From the NCBI GenBank assembly GCA_964529265.1, contig CAZGVW010000080.1:1-30788 (forward strand): DNA of 30,788 bases, given 5' to 3'. The position numbers were made by a program, and so were the translations under genes. This document shows positions 22,437 to 29,139 of the stretch, piece by piece. The stretch comes from CAZGVW01 sp964529265 (GTDB taxonomy: Bacteria > Planctomycetota > Phycisphaerae > Phycisphaerales > UBA1924). Position 1 is the stretch's first letter. Each line of letters opens with the position of its first letter. Under the pieces are notes generated by a model. The model saw only the letters and a list, made by a program, of their open reading frames with translations. It did no database searches and had not been told where the DNA came from.

Positions 22437-23216
22437 ATGCGCCTCCTCTCGCTCGAATCGCCCCCCGGGTCGAACCCACCGGGACGCGGACACGAGCAAG
22501 ACTTGCGCACCGGCGCCGAGTCGCCGCTCCGGTTCATCCGCGAAGGCGCCCCGGATCCCCAGGGGCCCGTGTGGGCCGCGTTTTCGGAAGCCAATCTGCT
22601 CTCTGACGTCCAGCAGCGCGATCCACTCTCCTGGCTGCCGCCGCTCGCGCATTCATCTCGCCTCGTCATGTGGTCCGGCACGCCCGCCGCGGGTCTCTTC
22701 GATCGCGACATGCGCGCCTGGATGCCCGCCGCCCGCGCCCGCTTCGAATCATGGTGCGACGCCGCGCGGACGCTTCTTGAAGAGCGTGAAGCGCGCGTGC
22801 TCTTCCGCCCGCACTGCCGCCACGCGCTCTGCGACCCGCAGCGCTGCCTCGAGTTCCTGCTCCGCCGCGAGGGCCAGCCCTTCGGCCTCGCGCTCGATCC
22901 TGTCGCCATGCTCGAAGTGGACATGCTCCCTCACGCGGAGATTCACCTTGAGCGCGCCTTCGCCGCGCTCGCGCCGCGCAGCGACGCCGTGATCATCACC
23001 AACGCGCGCCTCACTTCCGGCGCCGAAGACCAGCGCCTCGAACCCTCGCCCCTGCACGAAGGCGACCTCAACGCCGACGTCATCGCCGATCTCGCGCGCC
23101 GCTTCACTCCCGGCGATACGCCCCACATCCTCCTGGACGGCGAGTGGCCGCAACAGATCGAAATACTCTCGCGACACGCCGCCGCCTGCGCATCTTCTGC
23201 TCCACGAGCCCGCTGA
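22437..23216 (+). CDS. Putative TIM-barrel (sugar isomerase/endonuclease-IV-like) protein
   Basis: A 259-aa protein with only weak resemblance to the xylose-isomerase-like TIM-barrel family. Suggestive pieces are FRPHCRHALCDPQRCLEFLL, then FGLALDPVAML (about 149-159), AVIITNARL, and a late PSPLHEGDLNADVIADLARR segment. These follow the Glu/Asp/His spacing of that fold. Cys-rich positions (HC, LC, RC) are unusual. No signal peptide is visible. The stop is two bases before the CLC gene's ATG, so the two are probably co-transcribed. If the family call is right it would act on a sugar or polyol; it may well be something else. Confidence 0.5.
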   Translation: MRLLSLESPPGSNPPGRGHEQDLRTGAESPLRFIREGAPDPQGPVWAAFSEANLLSDVQQRDPLSWLPPLAHSSRLVMWSGTPAAGLFDRDMRAWMPAARARFESWCDAARTLLEEREARVLFRPHCRHALCDPQRCLEFLLRREGQPFGLALDPVAMLEVDMLPHAEIHLERAFAALAPRSDAVIITNARLTSGAEDQRLEPSPLHEGDLNADVIADLARRFTPGDTPHILLDGEWPQQIEILSRHAAACASSAPRAR

Positions 23217-23218
23217 AC

Positions 23219-25093
23219 ATGGCCGACGCACCCTCTTCGCCGCTCCGCCGCATCGCCGTGAGGCTGGGCTTGCGCGGAGACTGGTGGCTCATCGCCCTCG
23301 GCGCGGGCGTCGGCGCCGTCACGGCCCTCGGCGCCATCGGGTTCCTCAAACTCGTGCACTTCGCGGAGGTCGGCGCCGCGCGGCTCCTCGAAATCTGGCC
23401 ATGGTGGACACTTCCCATCCTCCCCATGATGGGCGCGCTCGCCACCGGCCTCCTCGTCCACCGCTTCGCGCGCGAGGCCCGCGGCCACGGCGTGCCCGAA
23501 GTCATGGACGCCATCTACACCCGCGGCGCCCGCATCCGCCCGCGCGTGGCGCTCGTGAAAGCCCTTTCCTCCGCCTGCACCATCGGCTCCGGCGGCTCGG
23601 CCGGCGCGGAAGGCCCCATCGTCCAGATCGGCTCCGCCATCGGCTCCGGCATCGCGCAACTCCTCCGCATCTCGCGCGATCAGACCGGCACGCTCCTGGG
23701 CTGCGGCGCCGCCGCCGGCATCTCATCCGTATTCAACGCGCCCATCGCCGGCGTCTTCTTCGTGCTCGAGATCCTCCTGCGCGATTTCTCGCTCCGCACC
23801 TTCACGCCAATTGTCGTCGCCAGCGTCTTCTCCGTCGTCGTCACCCAGTCGATCCTCGGCCGCACCGACGCCATCTTCCCCGTCTCCCCCGAGGCGCAGG
23901 ACTACCAGTTCACCTTCGGCGAGATGCCCGGCTACATCGTGCTCGGCCTCGTGTGCGGCCTCGTCGCCGTCGGCTTCATCCGCCTGCTCTACCGCACCGA
24001 GGAAGTCGCCGAGCGCACGCCGATGCACCCGGTGATCAAGCCAGTTCTCGGCGCTGCGCTGCTCGGCCTGCTCGGTTACGTCTTCATCGGCGTCCTCGCG
24101 CTCCAGGGCGCGGGCCCCGCGCTGCCGCCCTTCTTCGGCAACGGATACCCCGTCATCACCTGGCTGCTCGATCCCGCCGCGTACGGCAACGGCGCGGACG
24201 CCGCGACCACACCCGCGCACGGCGCCATCCCGACCGGCCTCTGGATGCTCGCGTTCCTCGTCGGGTGCAAGGCCGTGGCCACGTGCTTCACGCTCGGCTT
24301 CGGCGGCTCCGGCGGCGTCTTCGCCCCGTCGCTCTTTCTCGGCGCGGCGACCGGCGGCGCGTTCGGCGTCGCGCTTCAGCGCCTCGGCCTCCTCCCGCCC
24401 GGCGCCACGCCCGCGGAATACGCCCTCGTCGGCATGGCCGCCGTCGTCGCCGGGACCACACACGCGCCCCTCACCGCCATCCTCATCGTCTTCGAAGTCA
24501 CGCGCGATGTCTTCGTCATGCTCCCCCTCATGCTCGCTTCGGTGATCTCCACCGTCATCGCGCAGATCGTCTTCCGCGATTCCATCTACTCCCACCGCCT
24601 CCGCCGCCGCGGCGTGCTCACCGGCACCGCCGCGGATCTCAGCGTCCTCCGCCGCCTCACCGCGCGCGACGCTTCTCTCGTCCCCCACGTCGAAGTCACG
24701 CCGAACGACACCGTCCCCCACCTCATCGACCTCCACCGCACGCGCCGCGCGTTCGATTTCGTCGTCGTCGATCCGGAGCGCCGCTACCTCGGCATGGTCA
24801 CCGGCTACGACCTGCGCTCCGCGCTCATCGATCGCGAGGCCATGCCACTCCTGCTCGTCTCGGATCTTCTTCGCACCGATCTCCCCTCCGTCGATCCCGA
24901 TGAAGCCCTCGACGCCGTCCTCGATAAGTTCAACCGCTTCGATGTCATGGTCCTGCCCGTCGTCGCCACCGCGAAAGCGAGCGCAGATGGCCGAGGAAAG
25001 ACTCCACCTGACGAGCCCCCCGGCCGATGCCTCGGCCTCATCACCCGCGGCAACGTGATGCGCCGACACCTCCGGGCGCTCGCCGAGGCCTGA
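23219..25093 (+). CDS. CLC-family chloride channel/transporter with two CBS domains
   Basis: Anion channel or exchanger of 624 aa. The membrane part (about 20-450) shows the CLC selectivity motifs: GHGVP (89-93, for GSGIP), GSGGSAGAEGP with gating Glu131, and GFGGSGGVFAPSLFLGAATG. The position matching the internal proton glutamate of E. coli ClC (second Glu of FIIEEM) is Ile185 (FFVLEILL), so classical 2Cl/H exchange is doubtful. The cytoplasmic C-terminus (about 475-620) contains a CBS pair: VEVTPNDTVPHLIDLHRTRR, YLGMVTGYDL, then LPSVDPDEALDAVLDKF and LGLITRGNV. CBS pairs usually sense nucleotides. ATG 23219 directly follows the previous stop. rnpA lies 16 bp downstream. Confidence 0.95.
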   Translation: MADAPSSPLRRIAVRLGLRGDWWLIALGAGVGAVTALGAIGFLKLVHFAEVGAARLLEIWPWWTLPILPMMGALATGLLVHRFAREARGHGVPEVMDAIYTRGARIRPRVALVKALSSACTIGSGGSAGAEGPIVQIGSAIGSGIAQLLRISRDQTGTLLGCGAAAGISSVFNAPIAGVFFVLEILLRDFSLRTFTPIVVASVFSVVVTQSILGRTDAIFPVSPEAQDYQFTFGEMPGYIVLGLVCGLVAVGFIRLLYRTEEVAERTPMHPVIKPVLGAALLGLLGYVFIGVLALQGAGPALPPFFGNGYPVITWLLDPAAYGNGADAATTPAHGAIPTGLWMLAFLVGCKAVATCFTLGFGGSGGVFAPSLFLGAATGGAFGVALQRLGLLPPGATPAEYALVGMAAVVAGTTHAPLTAILIVFEVTRDVFVMLPLMLASVISTVIAQIVFRDSIYSHRLRRRGVLTGTAADLSVLRRLTARDASLVPHVEVTPNDTVPHLIDLHRTRRAFDFVVVDPERRYLGMVTGYDLRSALIDREAMPLLLVSDLLRTDLPSVDPDEALDAVLDKFNRFDVMVLPVVATAKASADGRGKTPPDEPPGRCLGLITRGNVMRRHLRALAEA

Positions 25094-25109
25094 CGACTAC
25101 GATCCCTCC

Positions 25110-25484
25110 GTGCCCGCCCTGCGCGCCACATTCCGCCCCGCCAGCCGGCTCCGCCACAAGCGCGAGTTCGAGGCCGTCTTCGCCACGCAGACCCGCCGCG
25201 CCCGCGGGCCCATCGTCGTCTTCGGCCGGCCGAACGACCTCGGCCGCCCGCGTCTCGGCCTCTCCATCTCCCGCCGCGCGGGCGGCGCTGTCACGCGCAA
25301 CGCCATCAAACGCCGCCTCCGCGAGGCCTTCCGCCTCTCCCAGCACGATCTCCCCCAAGGCATGGACTTCGTCATCACCGTCCGCCCGCACACGCTGATG
25401 CCGCCCATCGAATACCAGCGCCTCCTCGTTTCAGCCGCCCGCTCCCTCGCGAAGCACTCGCAGACCCCTGAGGCCCCGCCGTGA
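25110..25484 (+). CDS. rnpA: Ribonuclease P protein component
   Basis: Protein subunit of RNase P, which matures tRNA 5' ends with the M1 RNA. The 124-aa basic protein has the family pattern: RLRHKREFEAVF, RPRLGLSISRRAGGAVTRN and AIKRRLREAFR (the RNR region), then GMDFVITVRP. It starts at GTG 25110 with no clear ribosome-binding site. Its stop overlaps yidD (GTGA), the normal rnpA-yidD order. The usual upstream partner rpmH is absent; the gene follows a CLC gene instead, and dnaA and yidC are also absent from the window. Confidence 0.93.
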   Translation: MPALRATFRPASRLRHKREFEAVFATQTRRARGPIVVFGRPNDLGRPRLGLSISRRAGGAVTRNAIKRRLREAFRLSQHDLPQGMDFVITVRPHTLMPPIEYQRLLVSAARSLAKHSQTPEAPP

Positions 25485-25783
25485 CCACCCGCCCGTGGCC
25501 TGCCCGCCTTGCCTCGGCCCCCTTCATCGCCGCGATCCGCCTCTATCAGGTCGCGCTCTCGCCCCTCATGGGCGGCCGGTGCCGGTTCCACCCCTCGTGC
25601 AGCGTGTACGCGCTGGAGGCGTTCCAAACCCATCCGCCTTGGAAAGCCGCTTGGCTGGCCGCAAGGCGCCTCGCCCGCTGCCATCCGTTGGGGGGTTCCG
25701 GCTACGACCCAGTCCCTCTGCCGCCTCCGGTCCAGCCGCAGGGCAATCCGACCGAAGTGAGTGTACGCTTACCTCCGGATTGA
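25481..25783 (+). CDS. yidD: Membrane protein insertion efficiency factor YidD
   Basis: Small protein (100 aa) that assists YidC-dependent membrane insertion. Family signature is complete: IRLYQVALSPLMGGRCRFHP, SCSVYALEAF, then LARCHPLGGSGYDPVP. A short amphipathic N-terminus precedes it, and the C-terminal 20 residues beyond DPVP are non-conserved. Its GTG start overlaps the rnpA stop, indicating coupling. A candidate regulator-binding palindrome (25757-25772) lies in its last codons, before the TetR gene. Confidence 0.94.
   Translation: MTTRPWPARLASAPFIAAIRLYQVALSPLMGGRCRFHPSCSVYALEAFQTHPPWKAAWLAARRLARCHPLGGSGYDPVPLPPPVQPQGNPTEVSVRLPPD
25757..25772. promoter_or_regulatory. Candidate TetR-family operator
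   Basis: GTGAGTGTACGCTTAC is an imperfect 16-bp palindrome, 6 of 8 positions symmetric. It is centred 52 bases upstream of the TetR start and overlaps the end of yidD. Size and position fit autoregulation by a TetR dimer; no binding is demonstrated. Confidence 0.35.
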
Positions 25784-25816
25784 CCTACGGGAGGGGCCGA
25801 CCCGGCTTCACGGACG

Positions 25817-26413
25817 ATGCAGAGACTCCCCGCCGCCCAGCGTAAGACCCAGCTGCTCGATACGGCCGCGAAGCTCTTCGCGGAGCGGGGGTACTCCGGG
25901 GCCACCACGGCCGAGCTGGCCCGGGCCGCGGGCGTCACCGAGCCCATCATCTACCGCCATTTTTCCTCCAAGCGGGATCTTTTCATCGCCCTCATCGACC
26001 GCACCGGCGAGGAGACCATCCGCCTCTGGGAAAAGCACCTCGCCGACGCCGACGACCCCGCCGAGCGCCTTCGCCGGCTCATCGGCGCGAACCCGATGGT
26101 CACGACCAAGGGCCGCGGCGTGTACCGCGTCATCGTCCAGGCGATGACCGAGATCCATGATGAGCAGATCCTCGCCGCCCTGGAGCGCCACATCGCCGCC
26201 CTCCACCACTTCCTCACCCAGGAAGTGGTTCATGCCCAGGAGACCGGGCAGGTGAGCAAGCGCTTCTCGCCCGAGATCACCGCGTGGCTGCTGCTGCATC
26301 TGGGTCTCGGCTACGGCGTCCTCGCGCCCCTCGGCGTGCCCAACCACGCGCGCGACTCGAGCGGCCTGCACGTGCGCGACGTGATCGAGCAGCTGATGCT
26401 GGGCGTGAAGTAG
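25817..26413 (+). CDS. TetR/AcrR-family transcriptional regulator
   Basis: A 198-aa regulator. The N-terminal helix-turn-helix is typical: LLDTAAKLFAERGYSGATTA, then ELARAAGVTEPIIYRHFSSK and DLFIALI. The C-terminal ligand-binding half is helical (residues 60-198) and gives no hint of ligand. No obvious target operon is adjacent on the divergent side; upstream is yidD and downstream is convergent ppk. It may regulate itself through the palindrome at 25757-25772. The start ATG 25817 fits the usual length before the first helix, though its ribosome-binding site is poor. Confidence 0.93.
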   Translation: MQRLPAAQRKTQLLDTAAKLFAERGYSGATTAELARAAGVTEPIIYRHFSSKRDLFIALIDRTGEETIRLWEKHLADADDPAERLRRLIGANPMVTTKGRGVYRVIVQAMTEIHDEQILAALERHIAALHHFLTQEVVHAQETGQVSKRFSPEITAWLLLHLGLGYGVLAPLGVPNHARDSSGLHVRDVIEQLMLGVK

Positions 26414-26425
26414 CAGGGTGGATGA

Positions 26426-28621
26426 CTACGCGAGCCGTTCGCCCACCGCGGCCTGCGCCTGCAGCGTCTCGCGCATGTGCCAGTCGAACGACCCGATGGC
26501 CTGCGGGCTGACCGGCTCCGCGTCTTCCGGCGGCATGCGCTGGGCGTATGTCCCATCCGCGCGCATGTCCCACCCGCAACGATGATCGTTCAGCGCCGTG
26601 TCGAGGATCGCTCTGAGCCGCCGGCGGATCTCGCGGCTCTGCACCGGCGTCGCCGCCTCCACGCGATAGGAGAGATTCCGGTACATCCAGTCCGCGGAAC
26701 TGATGAACCAGTCGCCCTCCAGCGGATCAGGCGAGCCCGCGCTGAAGTGGAAAATGCGCGAGTGCTCAAGGAACCGCCCGACCACCGACACCACGCGAAT
26801 GTTCTCCGAGAGCCCGGGCACGCCCGGCCGAAGGCAGCAGAACCCGCGCACGATCAGATCGATCTTCACGCCCGCCTGCGACGCTTCGTACAGCCGCTCC
26901 GTGACCTGCCGATCCTCCAGCGAGTTCATCTTCGCCATGATCCGCGCCGGCCCGCCCGCCTTCGCCACCTCGATCTCGCGGTCGATCAGTTCGTTGAACC
27001 GCCGCCGCATCGTCACCGGCGCCACGAGCAGGCGGTTGTATTCCTTCTTCCGCGAGCGCCCCGTCAGGTAGTTGAACAGATCGACCACGTCCTCCGTGAT
27101 CGCCGGATCGCACGTCATGAGCCCGAGGTCCGTGTACTGCTTCGCCGTGTTCGAGTTGTAGTTCCCCGTGCCCAGGTGCGCATAGCACCTGATCCCATCC
27201 GCCTCCTGCCGCACCACCAGCGCCATCTTGCAGTGCGTCTTCAGCCCGACCACGCCATACGCCACGTGCACGCCCGCCTTCTCGAGCCGCTGCGCCATGT
27301 TGATGTTCGTCAGTTCATCGAACCGCGCCCGCAACTCGACCAGGCACGCCACCTGCTTGCCGTGCTCCGCCGCCCTGATCAGTTCCGGCACGAACGGCGA
27401 GTGCGGGCTCGTGCGGTACAGCGTCATCTTGATCGCCAGCACCTTCGGATCCCGCGCCGCGGCTGAAATGAACCGCTCCACGCTCGTCGCGAACGAGTCG
27501 TACGGATGATGCAGCAGCAGGTCCCCCTGCCGGATGATGGAGAAAATGTCCGCATCCGCATCCGCCAGCCGCGGCAAGGTCGCCGGCGTCCACGCCGGGT
27601 ACTTGAGCTCCGGACGGTTCAGGTCCACCACTTCCGTCAGCTTGCTGTAATCCATCGGCCCAGGACGCATGTACACGTCCTCCGGCCGCAGATCGAGTTC
27701 CTCCACCACGAAATCCAGAATCCGCGGCGAAGGATCCGGCCACACCTCGAGCCTGATCGCCCGCGCAAACTTCCGCTGCCGCAACTCCGCCTCGATCGTC
27801 TCCATCAGGTCTTCCGCCTCGGCGTCGTCCACGTCGAGGTCCACGTTCCGCGTCACGCGGAACGGCATCACGTCCACGATGTGCATGTCCGGGAACAGAT
27901 CATCGAGGTTGTAGCGGATCAGGTCCGGCAGATTCACCATCCGCACGCCGTACGGCGACGCCGCCTGATCCACCGCAACCCACCGCGGCGCCGAACTCGG
28001 CACCTTCACCCGCGCAAACAGGTGGTCCGACTGGTCCGGATGCGTCAGCAGCACGCCGATCGACGTGCTCAGGTTCGAAATGAACGGGAACTTGTGCCCC
28101 GGATCCACCGCAAGCGGCGTCAGCACCGGGAACACGTTCCGCCGGAACCACTCGTCGATCGACCTCCGCTCCCGCTCCGTCAGATCCGTGTAGTTCACCA
28201 GTTCGATGCCGGTCTTCGCCAGTTCCGGCACGAGTTCCTGCTCGTAGCACCTCGCCTGCTCGTTCTGCAGCTCCAGCGCCATCCGCCGGATCGCCTCCAG
28301 CTGCTCCGCCGGCGTCATGCCGTCCGGCGAACGCCGCGCCGTCCCCGTCGCGATCATCCGCTTCAGCCCGCCCACGCGCTTCATCATGAACTCATCGAGA
28401 TTCGAGCCGAAGATCGCCATGAACCGCACCCGCTCCAGCAGCGGCGTGCGGTTGTCGGTCGCCAGGCGCAGCACGCGGCGATTGAACTCCAGCCACGATG
28501 TCTCCCGGTTCAGGAACCGCTGCGGCTCCGCCGAATCCGGCGCCGTCACGACTTCCGGCCTGCTCGATGCGATGCTCATCGTGTCTTCCAATCGGCGCAG
28601 CGCGGCGCCCGAGTCCGTCAT
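26426..28621 (-). CDS. ppk: Polyphosphate kinase 1
   Basis: Makes inorganic polyphosphate from ATP through a phosphohistidine. Length 731 aa. The N-domain begins RFLNRETSWLEFNRRVL (35-51), followed by FGSNLDEFMMKRVGGLK. The C-terminal PLD-like domains contain His463 in LKTHCKM and His620 in FLEHSRIFHF, the two catalytic histidines, plus YAHLGTGNYNSNTAKQYTDL and EGDWFISSADWMYRNL. ATG 28621-28619 overlaps the stop of the upstream pterin gene as ATGA; ATG 28579 (MSIASS) is an alternative. Length and motifs are normal. It converges with the TetR gene, 12 bp apart. Confidence 0.96.
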   Translation of the reverse strand: MTDSGAALRRLEDTMSIASSRPEVVTAPDSAEPQRFLNRETSWLEFNRRVLRLATDNRTPLLERVRFMAIFGSNLDEFMMKRVGGLKRMIATGTARRSPDGMTPAEQLEAIRRMALELQNEQARCYEQELVPELAKTGIELVNYTDLTERERRSIDEWFRRNVFPVLTPLAVDPGHKFPFISNLSTSIGVLLTHPDQSDHLFARVKVPSSAPRWVAVDQAASPYGVRMVNLPDLIRYNLDDLFPDMHIVDVMPFRVTRNVDLDVDDAEAEDLMETIEAELRQRKFARAIRLEVWPDPSPRILDFVVEELDLRPEDVYMRPGPMDYSKLTEVVDLNRPELKYPAWTPATLPRLADADADIFSIIRQGDLLLHHPYDSFATSVERFISAAARDPKVLAIKMTLYRTSPHSPFVPELIRAAEHGKQVACLVELRARFDELTNINMAQRLEKAGVHVAYGVVGLKTHCKMALVVRQEADGIRCYAHLGTGNYNSNTAKQYTDLGLMTCDPAITEDVVDLFNYLTGRSRKKEYNRLLVAPVTMRRRFNELIDREIEVAKAGGPARIMAKMNSLEDRQVTERLYEASQAGVKIDLIVRGFCCLRPGVPGLSENIRVVSVVGRFLEHSRIFHFSAGSPDPLEGDWFISSADWMYRNLSYRVEAATPVQSREIRRRLRAILDTALNDHRCGWDMRADGTYAQRMPPEDAEPVSPQAIGSFDWHMRETLQAQAAVGERLA

Positions 28622-28998
28622 CCCTCGATCGTGTGCGTCGCTTCGCATCCCGGCGCCTCGGTCACGCTCACGCGCGTCACCCGCGCGCCCGCCGGCAGGC
28701 GCCCCGCAAGCGCCTCGCCCAGCCGCCGCGCGATGTGCTCCGACACGCGCTCCGCCGTCGGATTCAATCGGTCAAAAGGAGGGGTCTCGTTCAGGTTGTG
28801 GTTATGCAGCGGCGCCAGAATCCCCCGCAGCGCCTCCTCCACCATGTGAAAATCGCACAGCAGCCCGTCCTCATCCAGCCGCGGACCGGCCACCTCCGCC
28901 CGCACCCGCCAGTTATGCCCGTGCAGCGCCTCACGCTCCCCGCGCATCACGATCGCGTGCGCCGCCGCGAACTCTGCAGTCACCGTCAGCGTGTGCAT
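28618..28998 (-). CDS. 6-pyruvoyl-tetrahydropterin synthase / QueD family protein (PTPS-III-like)
   Basis: T-fold enzyme of 126 aa. Zinc ligands are His14 (FAAAHAI) and His26/His28 (LHGHNW). DFHMVEEALRGIL, PTAERVSEHIARRL and VSVTEAPGCEATH complete the family pattern. The catalytic Cys of QueD, four residues before HGH, is Arg22. Instead Glu23 forms E-x2-HGH, the motif described for PTPS-III enzymes, which make 6-hydroxymethyl-dihydropterin for folate in organisms lacking FolB. So a folate role is at least as likely as queuosine. Start ATG 28998 fits the family N-terminus; the open frame upstream is antisense to the mutase gene. It is coupled to ppk. Confidence 0.88.
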   Translation of the reverse strand: MHTLTVTAEFAAAHAIVMRGEREALHGHNWRVRAEVAGPRLDEDGLLCDFHMVEEALRGILAPLHNHNLNETPPFDRLNPTAERVSEHIARRLGEALAGRLPAGARVTRVSVTEAPGCEATHTIEG

Positions 28999-29008
28999 GG
29001 CGAGGGGG

Positions 29009-29014
29009 AGTATA
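29009..29014 (-). promoter_or_regulatory. Possible -10 element immediately before the PTPS gene
   Basis: TATACT on the minus strand lies only 10 bases before the ATG at 28998, with no Shine-Dalgarno sequence between. If functional, the mRNA would be leaderless or nearly so. No clear -35 box is present. Confidence 0.35.
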
Positions 29015-29139
29015 GCGCCGCCCGCCTCACCCCCGGCCCCGCGCACCGCATCTTTACACTCACCCGCTCCCGCCGAAGCCCGCCCGCTATCCTCCCCGCA
29101 AGACCCCACACACCCGCCGCCACGCCCTCCGCTGCACGC

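Noticed and set aside
23723..25069. 448-aa open frame antisense to the CLC gene
   Set aside because: Asp/Glu/Gly-rich shadow of a coding region with strong third-position GC bias; the CLC motifs on the plus strand are decisive.
27506..28849. 447-aa open frame antisense to ppk and the PTPS gene
   Set aside because: His/Arg/Gln-rich shadow frame crossing two genuine genes; no motif.
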